In this document: positions 40,261 to 49,030 of the stretch, piece by piece
How the letters are laid out: the number at the start of each line of letters is the position of its first letter
Numbering within the stretch: position 1 is the first letter of the stretch
Origin: DASPJR01 sp035628505
GTDB taxonomy: Bacteria; Planctomycetota; SZUA-567; H5-PLA8
NCBI GenBank assembly: GCA_035628505.1
Contig: DASPJR010000166.1
Coordinates: forward strand, 1 to 56,330
Length of the DNA: 56,330 nt
Direction: 5' to 3'
Translations under genes and position numbers: made by a program
Notes under the pieces: model-generated
What the model was told of the DNA's origin: nothing
What the model saw: only the letters and a program-made list of their open reading frames with translations
Database searches by the model: none

Positions 40261-41517
40261 ATGCTCATTGCTCTTTTCGTGCTCTCGATTCTCGCGTCAG
40301 TGGCGCTGCTGGGCTGGCTTTTCATCTTTTTTCATCCGGCGCGGCCCTGGGATTTTTTCCCTGTCGGCGACGATGAACCTGTCCCCGCAGACGCTGTCGA
40401 CCGGTGGCCGGCCGTCTGTATCCTCGTGCCGGCGCGCAACGAGGCGCAGTCCCTGCCGCGCACACTGCCGGCCCTGCTGAGCCAGGATTATCCGGGCGCT
40501 TTCCGCGTCATTCTCATTGATGACCGCTCAAGCGACGAAACGTCAGCCGTGGCTCTAAAGATAGCAGCAGACCTGCAGCAGAGCACCCGCCTTGAAGTGC
40601 TCTCCGGCAAGGGGCTGCCGGAGGGCTGGGTTGGCAAGATGTGGGCGCTGCAACAGGGCGCCTCGCGCGCGCTGGGCACTGACGGCGGGTCAGTGACACA
40701 GAAAGCCGATTATGTGTTACTAACCGACGCGGATATCTTTCATGAAAAGCAGTCGCTGCGCCGGCTGGTGCTGGAAAGCCAGTCGGCGACGCTGGCCTTA
40801 AACTCACGCATGGCCCGTCTGCGCTGCAGTTCGCCCGCCGAGCGGCTGCTGATTCCCGCATTCGTCTATTTCTTCAACCTGCTCTATCCCATGCGCCGCG
40901 TGAACAACCCGTCTGATCCGCTGGCCGCCGCCGCCGGCGGCTGCGTGCTGCTCTCGCGGGAGGCGCTTGAAAAGATGGGCGGCGGCTTCGAACCGATCAA
41001 GGCCGAAATCATTGACGACGTAAACCTGGGCCGCACGGTCAAAGGCCACGGCCTGCCGATCCGCCTTTCTTTAAGCCGCACTGAAGTGCGCAGCCTGCGC
41101 GATTACCCCCTGCTCGGCGACATCTGGCACATGGTCCGCAGGACGGCCTTTACCGAGCTCAAATTTTCCTGGCTGCGCCTTGCGGGAGCGCTGTGCGGGC
41201 TCTTTCTGCTCTTTGTGGTTCCCGTCGCGGCGCTCATCGGCGGCGCTCTTGGGGTACTGCTGGCGTCAGAGAGCGAGACTCTTTATTCCGGCGCGTGGGC
41301 CTGCAGCAAGGGCTTGATTTCGCTGCTGCTGATGCGCGCGGTGTATTCGCCGGCGGTGCGCTTTTTTGAACTTCCCGGGTATTACGCCTTCTCCCTGCCT
41401 GTGGCGGGTGTGCTGTATGGCTTGATGACGCTCGATTCGGCGCTGCGTTACGCGCGCGGCATCGGTCCGCAGTGGCGCGAACCGTCCGTTCTCACGGCGG
41501 AAACGCCGAAACCCTGA
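40261..41517 (+). CDS. hpnB: Glycosyltransferase family 2, HpnB-like
   Basis: 418 residues from ATG 40261 (GTG 40258 is the alternative). A membrane helix (1-25) is followed by a GT2 domain with VCILVPARNEAQSLPRTLPA, the metal motif LTDADIFHE and the acceptor region IIDDVNLGR. Three C-terminal membrane segments follow (about 310-400). HpnB glycosyltransferases lie near hopanoid genes in other bacteria, and hopanoids are known in planctomycetes, but no shc or other hpn gene is visible here, so the substrate is inferred. Confidence 0.8.
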   Translation: MLIALFVLSILASVALLGWLFIFFHPARPWDFFPVGDDEPVPADAVDRWPAVCILVPARNEAQSLPRTLPALLSQDYPGAFRVILIDDRSSDETSAVALKIAADLQQSTRLEVLSGKGLPEGWVGKMWALQQGASRALGTDGGSVTQKADYVLLTDADIFHEKQSLRRLVLESQSATLALNSRMARLRCSSPAERLLIPAFVYFFNLLYPMRRVNNPSDPLAAAAGGCVLLSREALEKMGGGFEPIKAEIIDDVNLGRTVKGHGLPIRLSLSRTEVRSLRDYPLLGDIWHMVRRTAFTELKFSWLRLAGALCGLFLLFVVPVAALIGGALGVLLASESETLYSGAWACSKGLISLLLMRAVYSPAVRFFELPGYYAFSLPVAGVLYGLMTLDSALRYARGIGPQWREPSVLTAETPKP

Positions 41518-41541
41518 AGCAGGGCACGGCCAACAGCTAAT

Positions 41542-41666
41542 CGCCAAGGACGCCAAGGCGCCAAGAACGCCAAGAGAAATGGGAGTCTCTTGGTTACGCT
41601 TGTCCTATGAAAATTCGAGAAGGCAGTTCTTTGCGCCTCCGCGCCTCCGCGCCTCCGCGGTGAAAA
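41542..41666. repeat. CGCCAAGG and CGCCTCCG octamer arrays
   Basis: Two unrelated 8-bp periodic arrays fill the gap between the convergent hpnB and mutL genes. CGCCAAGG-type words run at 41542-41575, 25 bp after the hpnB stop. CGCCTCCG-type words run at 41630-41658, just 3' of the mutL stop. CCAAGAGA (41570-41577) and TCTCTTGG (41586-41593) make a perfect hairpin. Confidence 0.75.
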
Positions 41667-41673
41667 AGCACGC

Positions 41674-44025
41674 TCAGCGCCGGCCGACGGCGCGCTCGAG
41701 ATCTTCCCAGGAAAGTTCGAGCGCCAGGGGGCGGCCGTGGGGGCAGGTGAAGGCGCCGCCACCGACCTTCTTTTTGAATTCAGCCACCAGCGCCGTCATC
41801 TGTTCATGGGTGAGACGCTCTCCGGCCTTGATTGCGCCCTTGCAGGAGAGAATATACGCGGCCTTCTCGCGGTAGAACGCGCGGCTTAAGGGCTTTTTCG
41901 CGCCGGGGGAGTAGTCGTCGGTTCCGGCCAGGGCTTCCAAGACATCACGCACACAGGCGGCGGCAGAAGTGGGCAGAATGGCCGGCACGGCGCGGACGGC
42001 CAGCGCGCGCGGGCCAAAAGATTCGACCTCGAAGCCGATCTCGCGCAGCACGGCGGCGGCCGAGTCGTCCTGGTGGAAGACGGCGGCCTGCACGGGAGTG
42101 AGTTCCAGGGTTTCGGCAATGAGCAGCCCCTGGCTGTCGCCGCGGCTGCGGCCTTCGGCGCGCGCGAGCAGTTCTTCGAAGAGAATGCGTTCATGCAGCG
42201 CGTGCTGGTCGATCAGCCTCACGCCGCTGTCGTCTTCCAGGACGATGTAGCTGCCGCCGGCCTGCCCCAGGACTCTGAACGGCGTGACAGGTGACGAGGG
42301 ACGGGTGACGGGCGGGGTCGAGACGTCCGGTTGCGGATTGCGGATTTCGGATTGCGGATTGCGGATTGGCGCTTGCGCCGCAGGACGCTCGCGTGACGCA
42401 GAACGACTGGCGAGTGGCGATGGGGCCGGCACGCGCGGCCGGCTGTAAGCGCCAGCGGCTTCGGCCGCGAGCGACTCCGAAGTGGCGAGTGCTGTGTGCT
42501 GAGTACTTTCCTGCGTTTCCAGAGTGCCGCCTGCTGGCTGCTGCCCGCTGCCTTCTGCGTTCTGCCCGTTGCCTTCTGTGTTCTGCCTTCCGCCTTCTGA
42601 CCAAACAGGCCAGAGATCAAAGCGCTGCTGCCCGGGCTGCTCGCGCACGGCGCCCAGGGGCGGTTTGGCGGGCGTGGACGCAACGGGCGGAACAGCCGGC
42701 GGCGCTGCGCCGGGCAGGACGGAAGCAGAGCTGTCGCGCACCCCGCAGGCGCTGCGCACGGCGTGGTGAAAAAGGGCATAGACCAGGCCGGGCAGGCGGA
42801 AGCGCACTTCGGTCTTGGCCGGATGGACGTTGATGTCGACGTCGCCGCCGGGGCATTCCAGGAAGAGCACCGCGGCGGGGTAGCGCTTGGGCGGGAGCAG
42901 GTGGCGGTAACTTTCCAGCAGCGCGCTGGTCAGAAGCCGGTCCTTGACGGCGCGGCCATTGACGGTGAGGTAGATCTGCGAGCGGTTGGGACGGGTCACG
43001 GCCGGGGGAGAAATCAGGCCGTAGAGGCGGTAGCCGCGGTACGAGTCTGAGAGTTCGCCTGCCGCACGCCCGATTTCGGATTTCGGATTTCGGATTTCGG
43101 ATTGGTCCCTGGGTGCGTGCTCTGCAGGCAATCCGCAATCCGCAATCGGCAATCCGCAATTGCTGTGTTCAGTGGGCCCTTCTACGGCCAGTTCGATCAG
43201 CCCTTTGCTGCTGTCCCGGCCGAGCACATCCCGGGCGCGGCGGGTGTAGGCGCTGACCGGCAAATCGGGCGCGGCGCTGGCAGCCGGGCGCGACGAGGGG
43301 GACGCGGGGGCTGCGGCGCAGGCCGGCAGTGAGAAGACTTCGTGGCGGTCCTGGCGCAGGGTGAAAGCCACGTCGGGGCGCGTGAGGGCCAGGCGCAGGA
43401 GCGTGTCGGCGCAGGCTGCCGCTTCACTGGCTGCGCCTTTTAAAAACTTGGCGCGGGCAGGCAGATTATAAAAGAGCTCCTTTACTTCGACGCTCGTGCC
43501 GGGCGCACCCGAGGCCGGCCGGGCCTGCGGCTTTTCCGGCTCGCCGCCATCTATTTCAATACGCCAGGCGCCCGCGTTCTCGCCGGCGTTGTCGCGGCTG
43601 CGCGCGCGCGAGGTCAGCGCAAAATGCGAGACGGCGGCAATGGAAGGCAGCGCTTCGCCGCGGAAGCCCAGCGTCGAAAGCTCAAGGAGCTGCTCGGCTG
43701 AAGAGATCTTCGAGGTCGCATGCGGCAGCACGCACATTTCCAGATCGGTACGGCTCATGCCTTTGCCGTTGTCGCTGACGCGGATCAGCTGCCGGCCGCC
43801 GGCGGCGATGTCGATGTGAATGGCGCTGGCGCCGGCATCGAGCGCGTTTTCGGCCAGCTCCTTGACCACGCTGGCGGGGCGCTCGACGACTTCACCGGCG
43901 GCGATGCGGCTGGTGACGGCCGGCGGCAGGACGTGGATGGTGGCTTCGGGCGATTGCAGATTGGCCAGGCTGGACGTGTCCGGCGAGGTGGACGCTTCGG
44001 CTGCGATAGGGAGTGAATCGTCCAT
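41674..44025 (-). CDS. mutL: DNA mismatch repair endonuclease MutL
   Basis: 783 residues; usual lengths are about 600-650. The GHKL ATPase domain has ELAENALDAGA, DNGKGMS and TLGFRGEALPS, and the transducer domain has YLTVNGRAVKD. The C-terminal domain keeps the endonuclease motif DQHALHERILFEE as well as SCKGAIKAGERL and CPHGRP, so this is a nicking-type MutL. The excess length is due to repeat-derived insertions: about residues 288-318 between the ATPase and transducer parts, and about 474-580 in the linker. The coding frame is kept through all of them. Confidence 0.95.
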   Translation of the reverse strand: MDDSLPIAAEASTSPDTSSLANLQSPEATIHVLPPAVTSRIAAGEVVERPASVVKELAENALDAGASAIHIDIAAGGRQLIRVSDNGKGMSRTDLEMCVLPHATSKISSAEQLLELSTLGFRGEALPSIAAVSHFALTSRARSRDNAGENAGAWRIEIDGGEPEKPQARPASGAPGTSVEVKELFYNLPARAKFLKGAASEAAACADTLLRLALTRPDVAFTLRQDRHEVFSLPACAAAPASPSSRPAASAAPDLPVSAYTRRARDVLGRDSSKGLIELAVEGPTEHSNCGLPIADCGLPAEHAPRDQSEIRNPKSEIGRAAGELSDSYRGYRLYGLISPPAVTRPNRSQIYLTVNGRAVKDRLLTSALLESYRHLLPPKRYPAAVLFLECPGGDVDINVHPAKTEVRFRLPGLVYALFHHAVRSACGVRDSSASVLPGAAPPAVPPVASTPAKPPLGAVREQPGQQRFDLWPVWSEGGRQNTEGNGQNAEGSGQQPAGGTLETQESTQHTALATSESLAAEAAGAYSRPRVPAPSPLASRSASRERPAAQAPIRNPQSEIRNPQPDVSTPPVTRPSSPVTPFRVLGQAGGSYIVLEDDSGVRLIDQHALHERILFEELLARAEGRSRGDSQGLLIAETLELTPVQAAVFHQDDSAAAVLREIGFEVESFGPRALAVRAVPAILPTSAAACVRDVLEALAGTDDYSPGAKKPLSRAFYREKAAYILSCKGAIKAGERLTHEQMTALVAEFKKKVGGGAFTCPHGRPLALELSWEDLERAVGRR
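42284..42603. repeat. Several heptamer arrays inside the mutL linker
   Basis: Four different word families follow each other in the coding sequence: GGTGACG-type (42284-42315), five GCGGATT/TCGGATT heptads (42331-42369), GTGCTGA-type (42482-42506) and CTTCTGC-type (42548-42603). Because the total keeps the frame, they are translated as low-complexity residues such as IRNPQSEIRNPQPD in the flexible linker. Confidence 0.8.
43072..43162. repeat. Inverted pair of heptamer arrays inside mutL N-terminal half
   Basis: GGATTTC-type heptads (43072-43105) face CAATCCG-type heptads (43129-43162) across 23 bp, so the arms are largely complementary. They encode about 30 residues (including NCGLPIADCGLP and SEIRNPKSEI) placed between the GHKL and transducer parts of MutL. 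Confidence 0.8.
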
Positions 44026-44193
44026 GCGGTCTTTTCAATCCGGTAAAGCCGAAGGCGCACGGCGCCTGGGGCAGCACGTGCTGATGACCTTAAATTCTAA
44101 TGGCTCAGTCTGGCAAAGAAATGGCCAATAAGGCCGATTTTTTGACTCTATACACGCACGCACCGCGGCTTCAGCATGCGGTGCGTCTTTTTT

Positions 44194-44240
44194 CAATCCG
44201 AAATCCGAAATCCGAAATCCGCCATCCGCAATCCGCAATT
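44194..44240. repeat. AATCCG-type heptamer array overlapping a stop codon
   Basis: AATCCGA/AATCCGC heptads run from 44194 to 44240. The last AATT contributes to the TAA (44241-44239) of the STAS-domain gene. The word is the same as in the mutL arrays. Confidence 0.8.
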
Positions 44241-44592
44241 AAAACACGGCCATGGCTGCCGGCTGGTCGTCGACGACTTGGAAAATCTGCGTGAGCCCCA
44301 GGAGATCGAAGACTTCACGCACGTTGGCGGTGGGGTTCATCAGCACGATATTGCCCTTGTGCTCGTGCGCTTCCGAGAGTGCGCCGATAAAAACGCCCGC
44401 GCCGGCGGAGGAGATATATTCAACTTTGGCCAGATCGACTACCAGCTTGTAGTGGCCTTTGCTGAACAGCTCGGCAATGGTCTCTTCCAAACGTTCAAAG
44501 GTGTGCGCGTCCAGGTACCCAGTCAGGCGCACCAGCATTACGCCTTTTTCGGCGAGTGCTTCTTTCTCGATTTTGAATTCGTCCGCGGCCAT
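44239..44592 (-). CDS. Anti-sigma factor antagonist, STAS domain (RsbV-like)
   Basis: 117 residues from ATG 44592 (MAADEFKIEKEALAEKG); a longer frame to 44631 has a weaker start. The STAS fold is clear: VRLTGYLDAHTFERLEETI, then LVVDLAKVEYISSAGAGVFI, where the Ser pair in SSAGAG is the site that the partner kinase phosphorylates. Dephosphorylated protein captures the RsbW-type kinase and frees its target. It follows the kinase gene by 241 bp; its stop codon is overlapped by a heptamer array. Cytoplasmic. Confidence 0.9.
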   Translation of the reverse strand: MAADEFKIEKEALAEKGVMLVRLTGYLDAHTFERLEETIAELFSKGHYKLVVDLAKVEYISSAGAGVFIGALSEAHEHKGNIVLMNPTANVREVFDLLGLTQIFQVVDDQPAAMAVF

Positions 44593-44833
44593 GCCTGTGA
44601 TTCCCACTCCCCTGAGATGTACAGCCGCCAATGTATCATTGCCGGCGCAAATTCAACGTCTAAAAGCTCGCCTTCTTTTTTCACCAGCCGCTGCAGCGTT
44701 TGGCCTCAAACACGACTTCAACACGGAGACACACCAGAACACCGAGCGCACCGGGACTCGGATCTTTTTTTCTAACCGCGCTTGATGTCCTTCGCCTCTC
44801 CTGCGCCGGTCCCTTGCCGTCAGTCGTCACCCG

Positions 44834-45313
44834 TCACTTCTTCTGCGCCGGCGCAGGCGGCTTGTCTTTTTCCTCCACGTACTTGACCATCTGCAGTTCG
44901 TTGTGTGAGCCCTGTTTGTAGTGGTAATGGATCTCATCCATGATGCGGCGGATCAGGAAGATGCCCAGCCCGCCCTTGCGCCCGGCTTTGACGTGCTGCT
45001 GCATGTCGACTTCAGGCACTTCGCGCGGGTCGAAGGTGATGCCACGGTCGCGGATGATCACTTCAAAGCGCACCGGTGTGGCGTCCAGGATCACGTCGAT
45101 ATCCTTGCGCTCCCCGCCCGATTTGACAAATTCATCCGGGTAAGCGTGTTCCATGATGTTTGCCACCGCTTCGTCGACGGCCAGCGCAATCAAATTGGCT
45201 TTGACCGGCGAAAACAGGCCCTCCCCGACGATCTCGAGCACCGCCAGGCGCACCTTCGACAGGTACGTCGTATCGCAGGGAACGGTCATTTCGCGGTGGA
45301 TGTTTTTGGCCAT
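44834..45313 (-). CDS. Serine kinase/anti-sigma factor (RsbW-like)
   Basis: 159 residues from ATG 45313 (MAKNIHREMTVPCD). The GHKL ATPase signature is present: N box ALAVDEAVANIMEHAY, G1 IRDRGITFDP and G2 GGLGIFLIRRIMDEI. It should phosphorylate the STAS protein downstream and bind a target regulator. The start is 34 bp after the phosphatase gene, so they form one unit. The stop codon (44836-44834) lies inside a short GTCAC-type repeat (44819-44837). No sigma factor gene is adjacent, so the target is unknown. Confidence 0.88.
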   Translation of the reverse strand: MAKNIHREMTVPCDTTYLSKVRLAVLEIVGEGLFSPVKANLIALAVDEAVANIMEHAYPDEFVKSGGERKDIDVILDATPVRFEVIIRDRGITFDPREVPEVDMQQHVKAGRKGGLGIFLIRRIMDEIHYHYKQGSHNELQMVKYVEEKDKPPAPAQKK

Positions 45314-45347
45314 TGTCGATCCAGTTAAAGCCTGGCTGTTTTCCTTT

Positions 45348-47372
45348 TTACAGCAGCCTGAAGGTCGTGATGGTAATGTCGTCATGCTGCTCGGCATTGC
45401 CCTGGTGTTCTTCCAGCGCCTTGATCAGCAGGCGCACGAATTCCTTGGACGGCAGCGTGGCGTGCTGCAGCGTGAATTCATCCAGCTTTTCATCGCTCCA
45501 TTCTTCGCGCTGCTCGTTCATCGATTCGACCACGCCGTCGGTGTACATCAGCACCCGGTCGCCAGGGTTAAGCTTGACCTTCTGTTCGCGAACGGTGCGG
45601 TTGAAGACCGGACCCTTGTCGAAGCCCAGGGCGATGCCGTTGGGGCGTACTTTTTCAATCGTCTTGGTGGCCGCGCGCCAGATCAGCATGGGATTATGCC
45701 CCGCCGAGGCGACGGTCATCTCGCGCGTTCGCACGTTCAGGATCGCATAGACGCAGGTCACGAACATGCCGCGCTTGATATCGCGTGCCACGTGGTAGTT
45801 GGTCTTGGAAAGCACGTCGGCGGCCGAGAGGTTATTGACGGCCATCATGCGCAGGATCGTGCGCGTGGTGCCCATCACCATCGATCCGGGGATGCCCTTG
45901 CCCGAGACGTCGGCCACGCACAGGGCCAGGTGTTCGACGTCGCCGACCGGGATGAAATCGTAGTAGTCGCCGCCGACTTCCTTGGCGCAGTTGTAGGCCG
46001 TAAAGATGTCGATGCCCGGCAGCTGCGGCAGCTTTTCAGGCATGAGCTTGGCATGGATGGCCTTGGCCGTGTTGAGTTCGCTGGCGATGCGCTCGCGGTC
46101 GCGTTCGGCTTCGCGCGCTTCCCGCAGGTTGCCGGTCATGCGGTTGAATGCCATGGCCAGCAGGCCCACTTCGTCGCTGGTCTGGTTGGGAACGGCGCTG
46201 ACGTGGTCAAGGTCTCCCTTGGAGACGATGTTGATGTCTTCGACCAGAGAATTGATGGGCTTGGTAAACCAGCCGGCAACACCCAGCGAGGCGCCCACGC
46301 CCAGCCCGACCAGCACCAGTCCGAACAGCAGCAGTCGGTTTTTCAAGCTGCGCACCTGGCTGTCGATTTCGGCCAGCGAGAGGATCACGCTGCCGAACGA
46401 ATACATTTTGCGCTCGTCGGCCTTTTCCAGCGGGATACGGAAGTACAGGCAGCTTTCTCCGCCATACGTGCCGCTGTAGACCTGCACGCCGCCGTTCATG
46501 GTCTGGTAGCTGGTGGGGGCGGCGAATTCAGGCGAGTTGGTGGCGCGCAGCACGGGGGTGCTGGGCGTTTCAGTGGCGCTGGCCGAGGCGAAAATCACCA
46601 CATCCTTGACGCGCTTATCGCCGTTCACGATTTCCTGCAATCGCGCCAGATCGTCGGCATACGTGGAAACTTTCTTCTCGCCCGGTTCCAGGGGCGCCGG
46701 ATGCTTGTACTCATTGAGCGCCGTGGTGAACTTGCCGTCGTCGCGGATGCCGCGGAAGCGGTCGGCCACGCGCTGCGCGAAAGGCTGCAGCACGAGTGCC
46801 TGCACCTGGCCCGAGCGACGGATTTCGTTGCGCAGCTGCTGTTCAAGATCGTTAATCGACACCAGGCCGAAAATAATGGTAATCGGCAGGGTGACCAGGA
46901 CGGTGAAGATCACCAGCTTCTGAGCCAGCGACATGCCGCGCCGCGCCAGATTGCCGATCTCAGAACCCGCATGCGAGCCGGTTGCGCGTCCCTTGCCGCG
47001 GGGGGCCTGCGCGCCTTCATGCTCGCCGCCCTCGGCCTCCTCGTGTCCGCCTCCCGGGGTGCGGCGCGGAATGCCGCCGGTAGGAGTGCGCCCGCGAGCG
47101 GCCTGCGGGGTGCGGCGCTTGTTAAAGCCCGAACCGGATGCGGGCACGCCGCCGGAAGCGCTGGGCACCGGTGCTGCCGGCAGTGTTTCAGCCGCAGAAA
47201 TGTCTTCGGGGGAACTGGAGCCGACTTCGTCGAGTTCGGTGAGCTCCTCGTCGTCTTCAGGCGCCGCCGCCTTGGGCGCTGGCGTATTTCGCAGAACAGG
47301 CTTCTGCGGATTGCCCGGCGTGGGCTGTCCTGTTTTGGCCGGACCCTTTATAGGACGACGCGGAATTGCCAC
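45348..47372 (-). CDS. Membrane-bound PP2C/SpoIIE phosphatase with HAMP (RsbU-like)
   Basis: 674 residues. A long disordered cytoplasmic N-terminus (about 1-140, Pro/Ala/Gly/Arg-rich) precedes a membrane helix (about 148-172). An extracytoplasmic sensor region (175-345), a second helix (about 348-370) and a HAMP domain follow. The C-terminal PP2C domain (about 440-674) has CAKEVGGDYYDF, VADVSGKGIPGSMVMG and GDRVLMYTDGVVES, the metal ligands. It would dephosphorylate the STAS protein in response to an envelope signal. First gene of the module. Confidence 0.92.
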   Translation of the reverse strand: MAIPRRPIKGPAKTGQPTPGNPQKPVLRNTPAPKAAAPEDDEELTELDEVGSSSPEDISAAETLPAAPVPSASGGVPASGSGFNKRRTPQAARGRTPTGGIPRRTPGGGHEEAEGGEHEGAQAPRGKGRATGSHAGSEIGNLARRGMSLAQKLVIFTVLVTLPITIIFGLVSINDLEQQLRNEIRRSGQVQALVLQPFAQRVADRFRGIRDDGKFTTALNEYKHPAPLEPGEKKVSTYADDLARLQEIVNGDKRVKDVVIFASASATETPSTPVLRATNSPEFAAPTSYQTMNGGVQVYSGTYGGESCLYFRIPLEKADERKMYSFGSVILSLAEIDSQVRSLKNRLLLFGLVLVGLGVGASLGVAGWFTKPINSLVEDINIVSKGDLDHVSAVPNQTSDEVGLLAMAFNRMTGNLREAREAERDRERIASELNTAKAIHAKLMPEKLPQLPGIDIFTAYNCAKEVGGDYYDFIPVGDVEHLALCVADVSGKGIPGSMVMGTTRTILRMMAVNNLSAADVLSKTNYHVARDIKRGMFVTCVYAILNVRTREMTVASAGHNPMLIWRAATKTIEKVRPNGIALGFDKGPVFNRTVREQKVKLNPGDRVLMYTDGVVESMNEQREEWSDEKLDEFTLQHATLPSKEFVRLLIKALEEHQGNAEQHDDITITTFRLL

Positions 47373-47720
47373 GTTTCGAGGTGTGCCTCTCTAGAAGAGA
47401 CCGCCTATGTAAAGAAGACTGAACATTAACTGAACCGCATTTTACATGGTGCAAAGTTTTCGCGCAAAGCTTTTTTCGCCGCGGCGCCCCGGGGCAGATT
47501 CTTTTTTTACCACGAAGCTCACGAAGAACACGACTGGGGACAACTTAAAGAAGGTGAAGCTTTGCGCAGCACGCTCAGGTGTGCGAACTGGCACTTTACT
47601 TCGTGCTCTTCGTGAGCGTCGTGGTTTGAAGCCGTTTTTGGTGAATCCTTTTACCCGCGGGGCGTCTTACCCCAGGAGCAGGCTCCGCCTTGCACTTGAC
47701 GGACTGGGAAAGTCAGGAAG
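47373..47720. promoter_or_regulatory. 348-bp divergent intergenic region with inverted repeats
   Basis: It lies between the phosphatase and PQQ-protein starts. ACCACGAAGCTCACGAAG (from 47509) is nearly complementary (17 of 18) to CTTCGTGAGCGTCGTGGT (ending at 47625), with about 80 bp between. Both promoters must lie in this region. No gene is convincing. Confidence 0.65.
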
Positions 47721-49004
47721 ATGTTGCGCATGCTCAAGACGAACACTGCTCTCTGCGTTTTACTTGCCCTCTCCCTGCCCTCCCTGTCCTCTCTGCCCTG
47801 CCTGGCCAGCGACTGGCCGCAGTGGCGCGGGCCGGACCGCACCGGACATGTGGCGACCGCCGAAAAAGTTCCTGTAAGCCTGCCAGCCGATGGCAAGCCC
47901 GTCTGGAAACTACCGGTGGGCGAAGGCTTCGCCTCGCCGGTGGTATCCGGCGGAAAAGTATTTTACCTGGCCAACGTGGTCGCCGATGAGCACGTCTTTG
48001 CCGCTGACGCTGCAACCGGAAAGGAGCTCTGGAAGAGCAAGCTTTTCGCCTCCCATAAGGACGGCTTCGGCATTGGTCCGCGCTGCACGCCGCTGGTCGA
48101 CGGCAAGCTGCTGTTCGTGCAGTCGTGCAAGGGCGAGTTTCAGTGCCTGAATGCCGAGGACGGCAAGCAGATCTGGCGCAAGAACTTCGTTGACGACTTT
48201 GGCGCTGTCTTCATTGGAGAGAAAGGCCAGGCCGCCGGCGGAAGCCGCCACGGCAACTGCGGCTCGCCGCTGGTCGATGGCCCCAATATTTATGTTCTGG
48301 TCGGCAGTCCCAAAGCCGCCAGCGTGGTGTGCTTCAAAAAAGAGACTGGCGAGGTTGTCTGGCAGTCGCAGAACGATCAGACCGCCTATGCGCCGCCGAT
48401 GATGGCAACGCTGGCCGGCGTCAAGCAGCTCATCGTCTTCACCATCGAAGGCTTGATCGGCCTGGGCGCCGCGGACGGCAAGCTGCTCTGGCGCGTGCCG
48501 ATGAAAACGAATTTCGGCCGCCATGTCACCACGCCGGTGATCGTCGGCGACCTGGTGATGGTCGCTTCACACCAGGTCGGCCTGATCGCCACGCGGATTG
48601 TCAAGGATGGCGGAAGCGTCAAAGCCGAGCCGGCCTGGACGCTGCCGGAGATGAAGATCAATTTTTCCAGCCCAGTTGCCGCCGGCGACCACATTTACGC
48701 CTGTGGGCCGGCAAAAAACATCGTTTGCATCAACGCAAAAGACGGCACGCTGGCGTGGGAAAAGACGGGGCTGATCAATTCAGCCGCGGATAAAGCCCAC
48801 GCTTCCTTTCTGGTGATGGGCGCAAACATTCTAATGCTGAATGATTCGGGTCAGCTGATCCTGTTTGCGGCCGACCCCAAAGAGTACAAAGAAGTCAGCC
48901 GCATGCAGGTGTGCGGATTTAACTGGTGCAACCCGGCTTACGGCGACGGCAAATTGTATGTCCGTGACAATAAGGAACTGCAGTGTGTGAATCTGCTTCC
49001 GTAG
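47721..49004 (+). CDS. Secreted PQQ-type beta-propeller protein
   Basis: 427 residues (ATG 47730 is an alternative start). A signal peptide (LALSLPSLSSLPCLAS) leads into WPQWRGPDRTG and repeated PQQ-type blades such as FAADAATGKELWK and LNAEDGKQIWRKN. The fold is like BamB or quinoprotein dehydrogenase propellers, but no PQQ-dehydrogenase cofactor set is evident. This form is abundant in Planctomycetes and is probably a secreted binding or scaffold protein. The DNA of the signal peptide itself is a CTGCCCT-type periodic run. Confidence 0.85.
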   Translation: MLRMLKTNTALCVLLALSLPSLSSLPCLASDWPQWRGPDRTGHVATAEKVPVSLPADGKPVWKLPVGEGFASPVVSGGKVFYLANVVADEHVFAADAATGKELWKSKLFASHKDGFGIGPRCTPLVDGKLLFVQSCKGEFQCLNAEDGKQIWRKNFVDDFGAVFIGEKGQAAGGSRHGNCGSPLVDGPNIYVLVGSPKAASVVCFKKETGEVVWQSQNDQTAYAPPMMATLAGVKQLIVFTIEGLIGLGAADGKLLWRVPMKTNFGRHVTTPVIVGDLVMVASHQVGLIATRIVKDGGSVKAEPAWTLPEMKINFSSPVAAGDHIYACGPAKNIVCINAKDGTLAWEKTGLINSAADKAHASFLVMGANILMLNDSGQLILFAADPKEYKEVSRMQVCGFNWCNPAYGDGKLYVRDNKELQCVNLLP

Positions 49005-49030
49005 AACGGATACTGTTAAAGGAGAGGGAA

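Noticed and set aside
42331..44240. CRISPR-like repeats
   Set aside because: Units are 7 bp without unique spacers and no cas genes are present; these are tandem word arrays.
45153..47429. 758-codon open frame opposite the SpoIIE-type phosphatase
   Set aside because: It mirrors a clearly conserved gene; its His/Gln/Val-rich text has no fold pattern and is a by-product of high GC.
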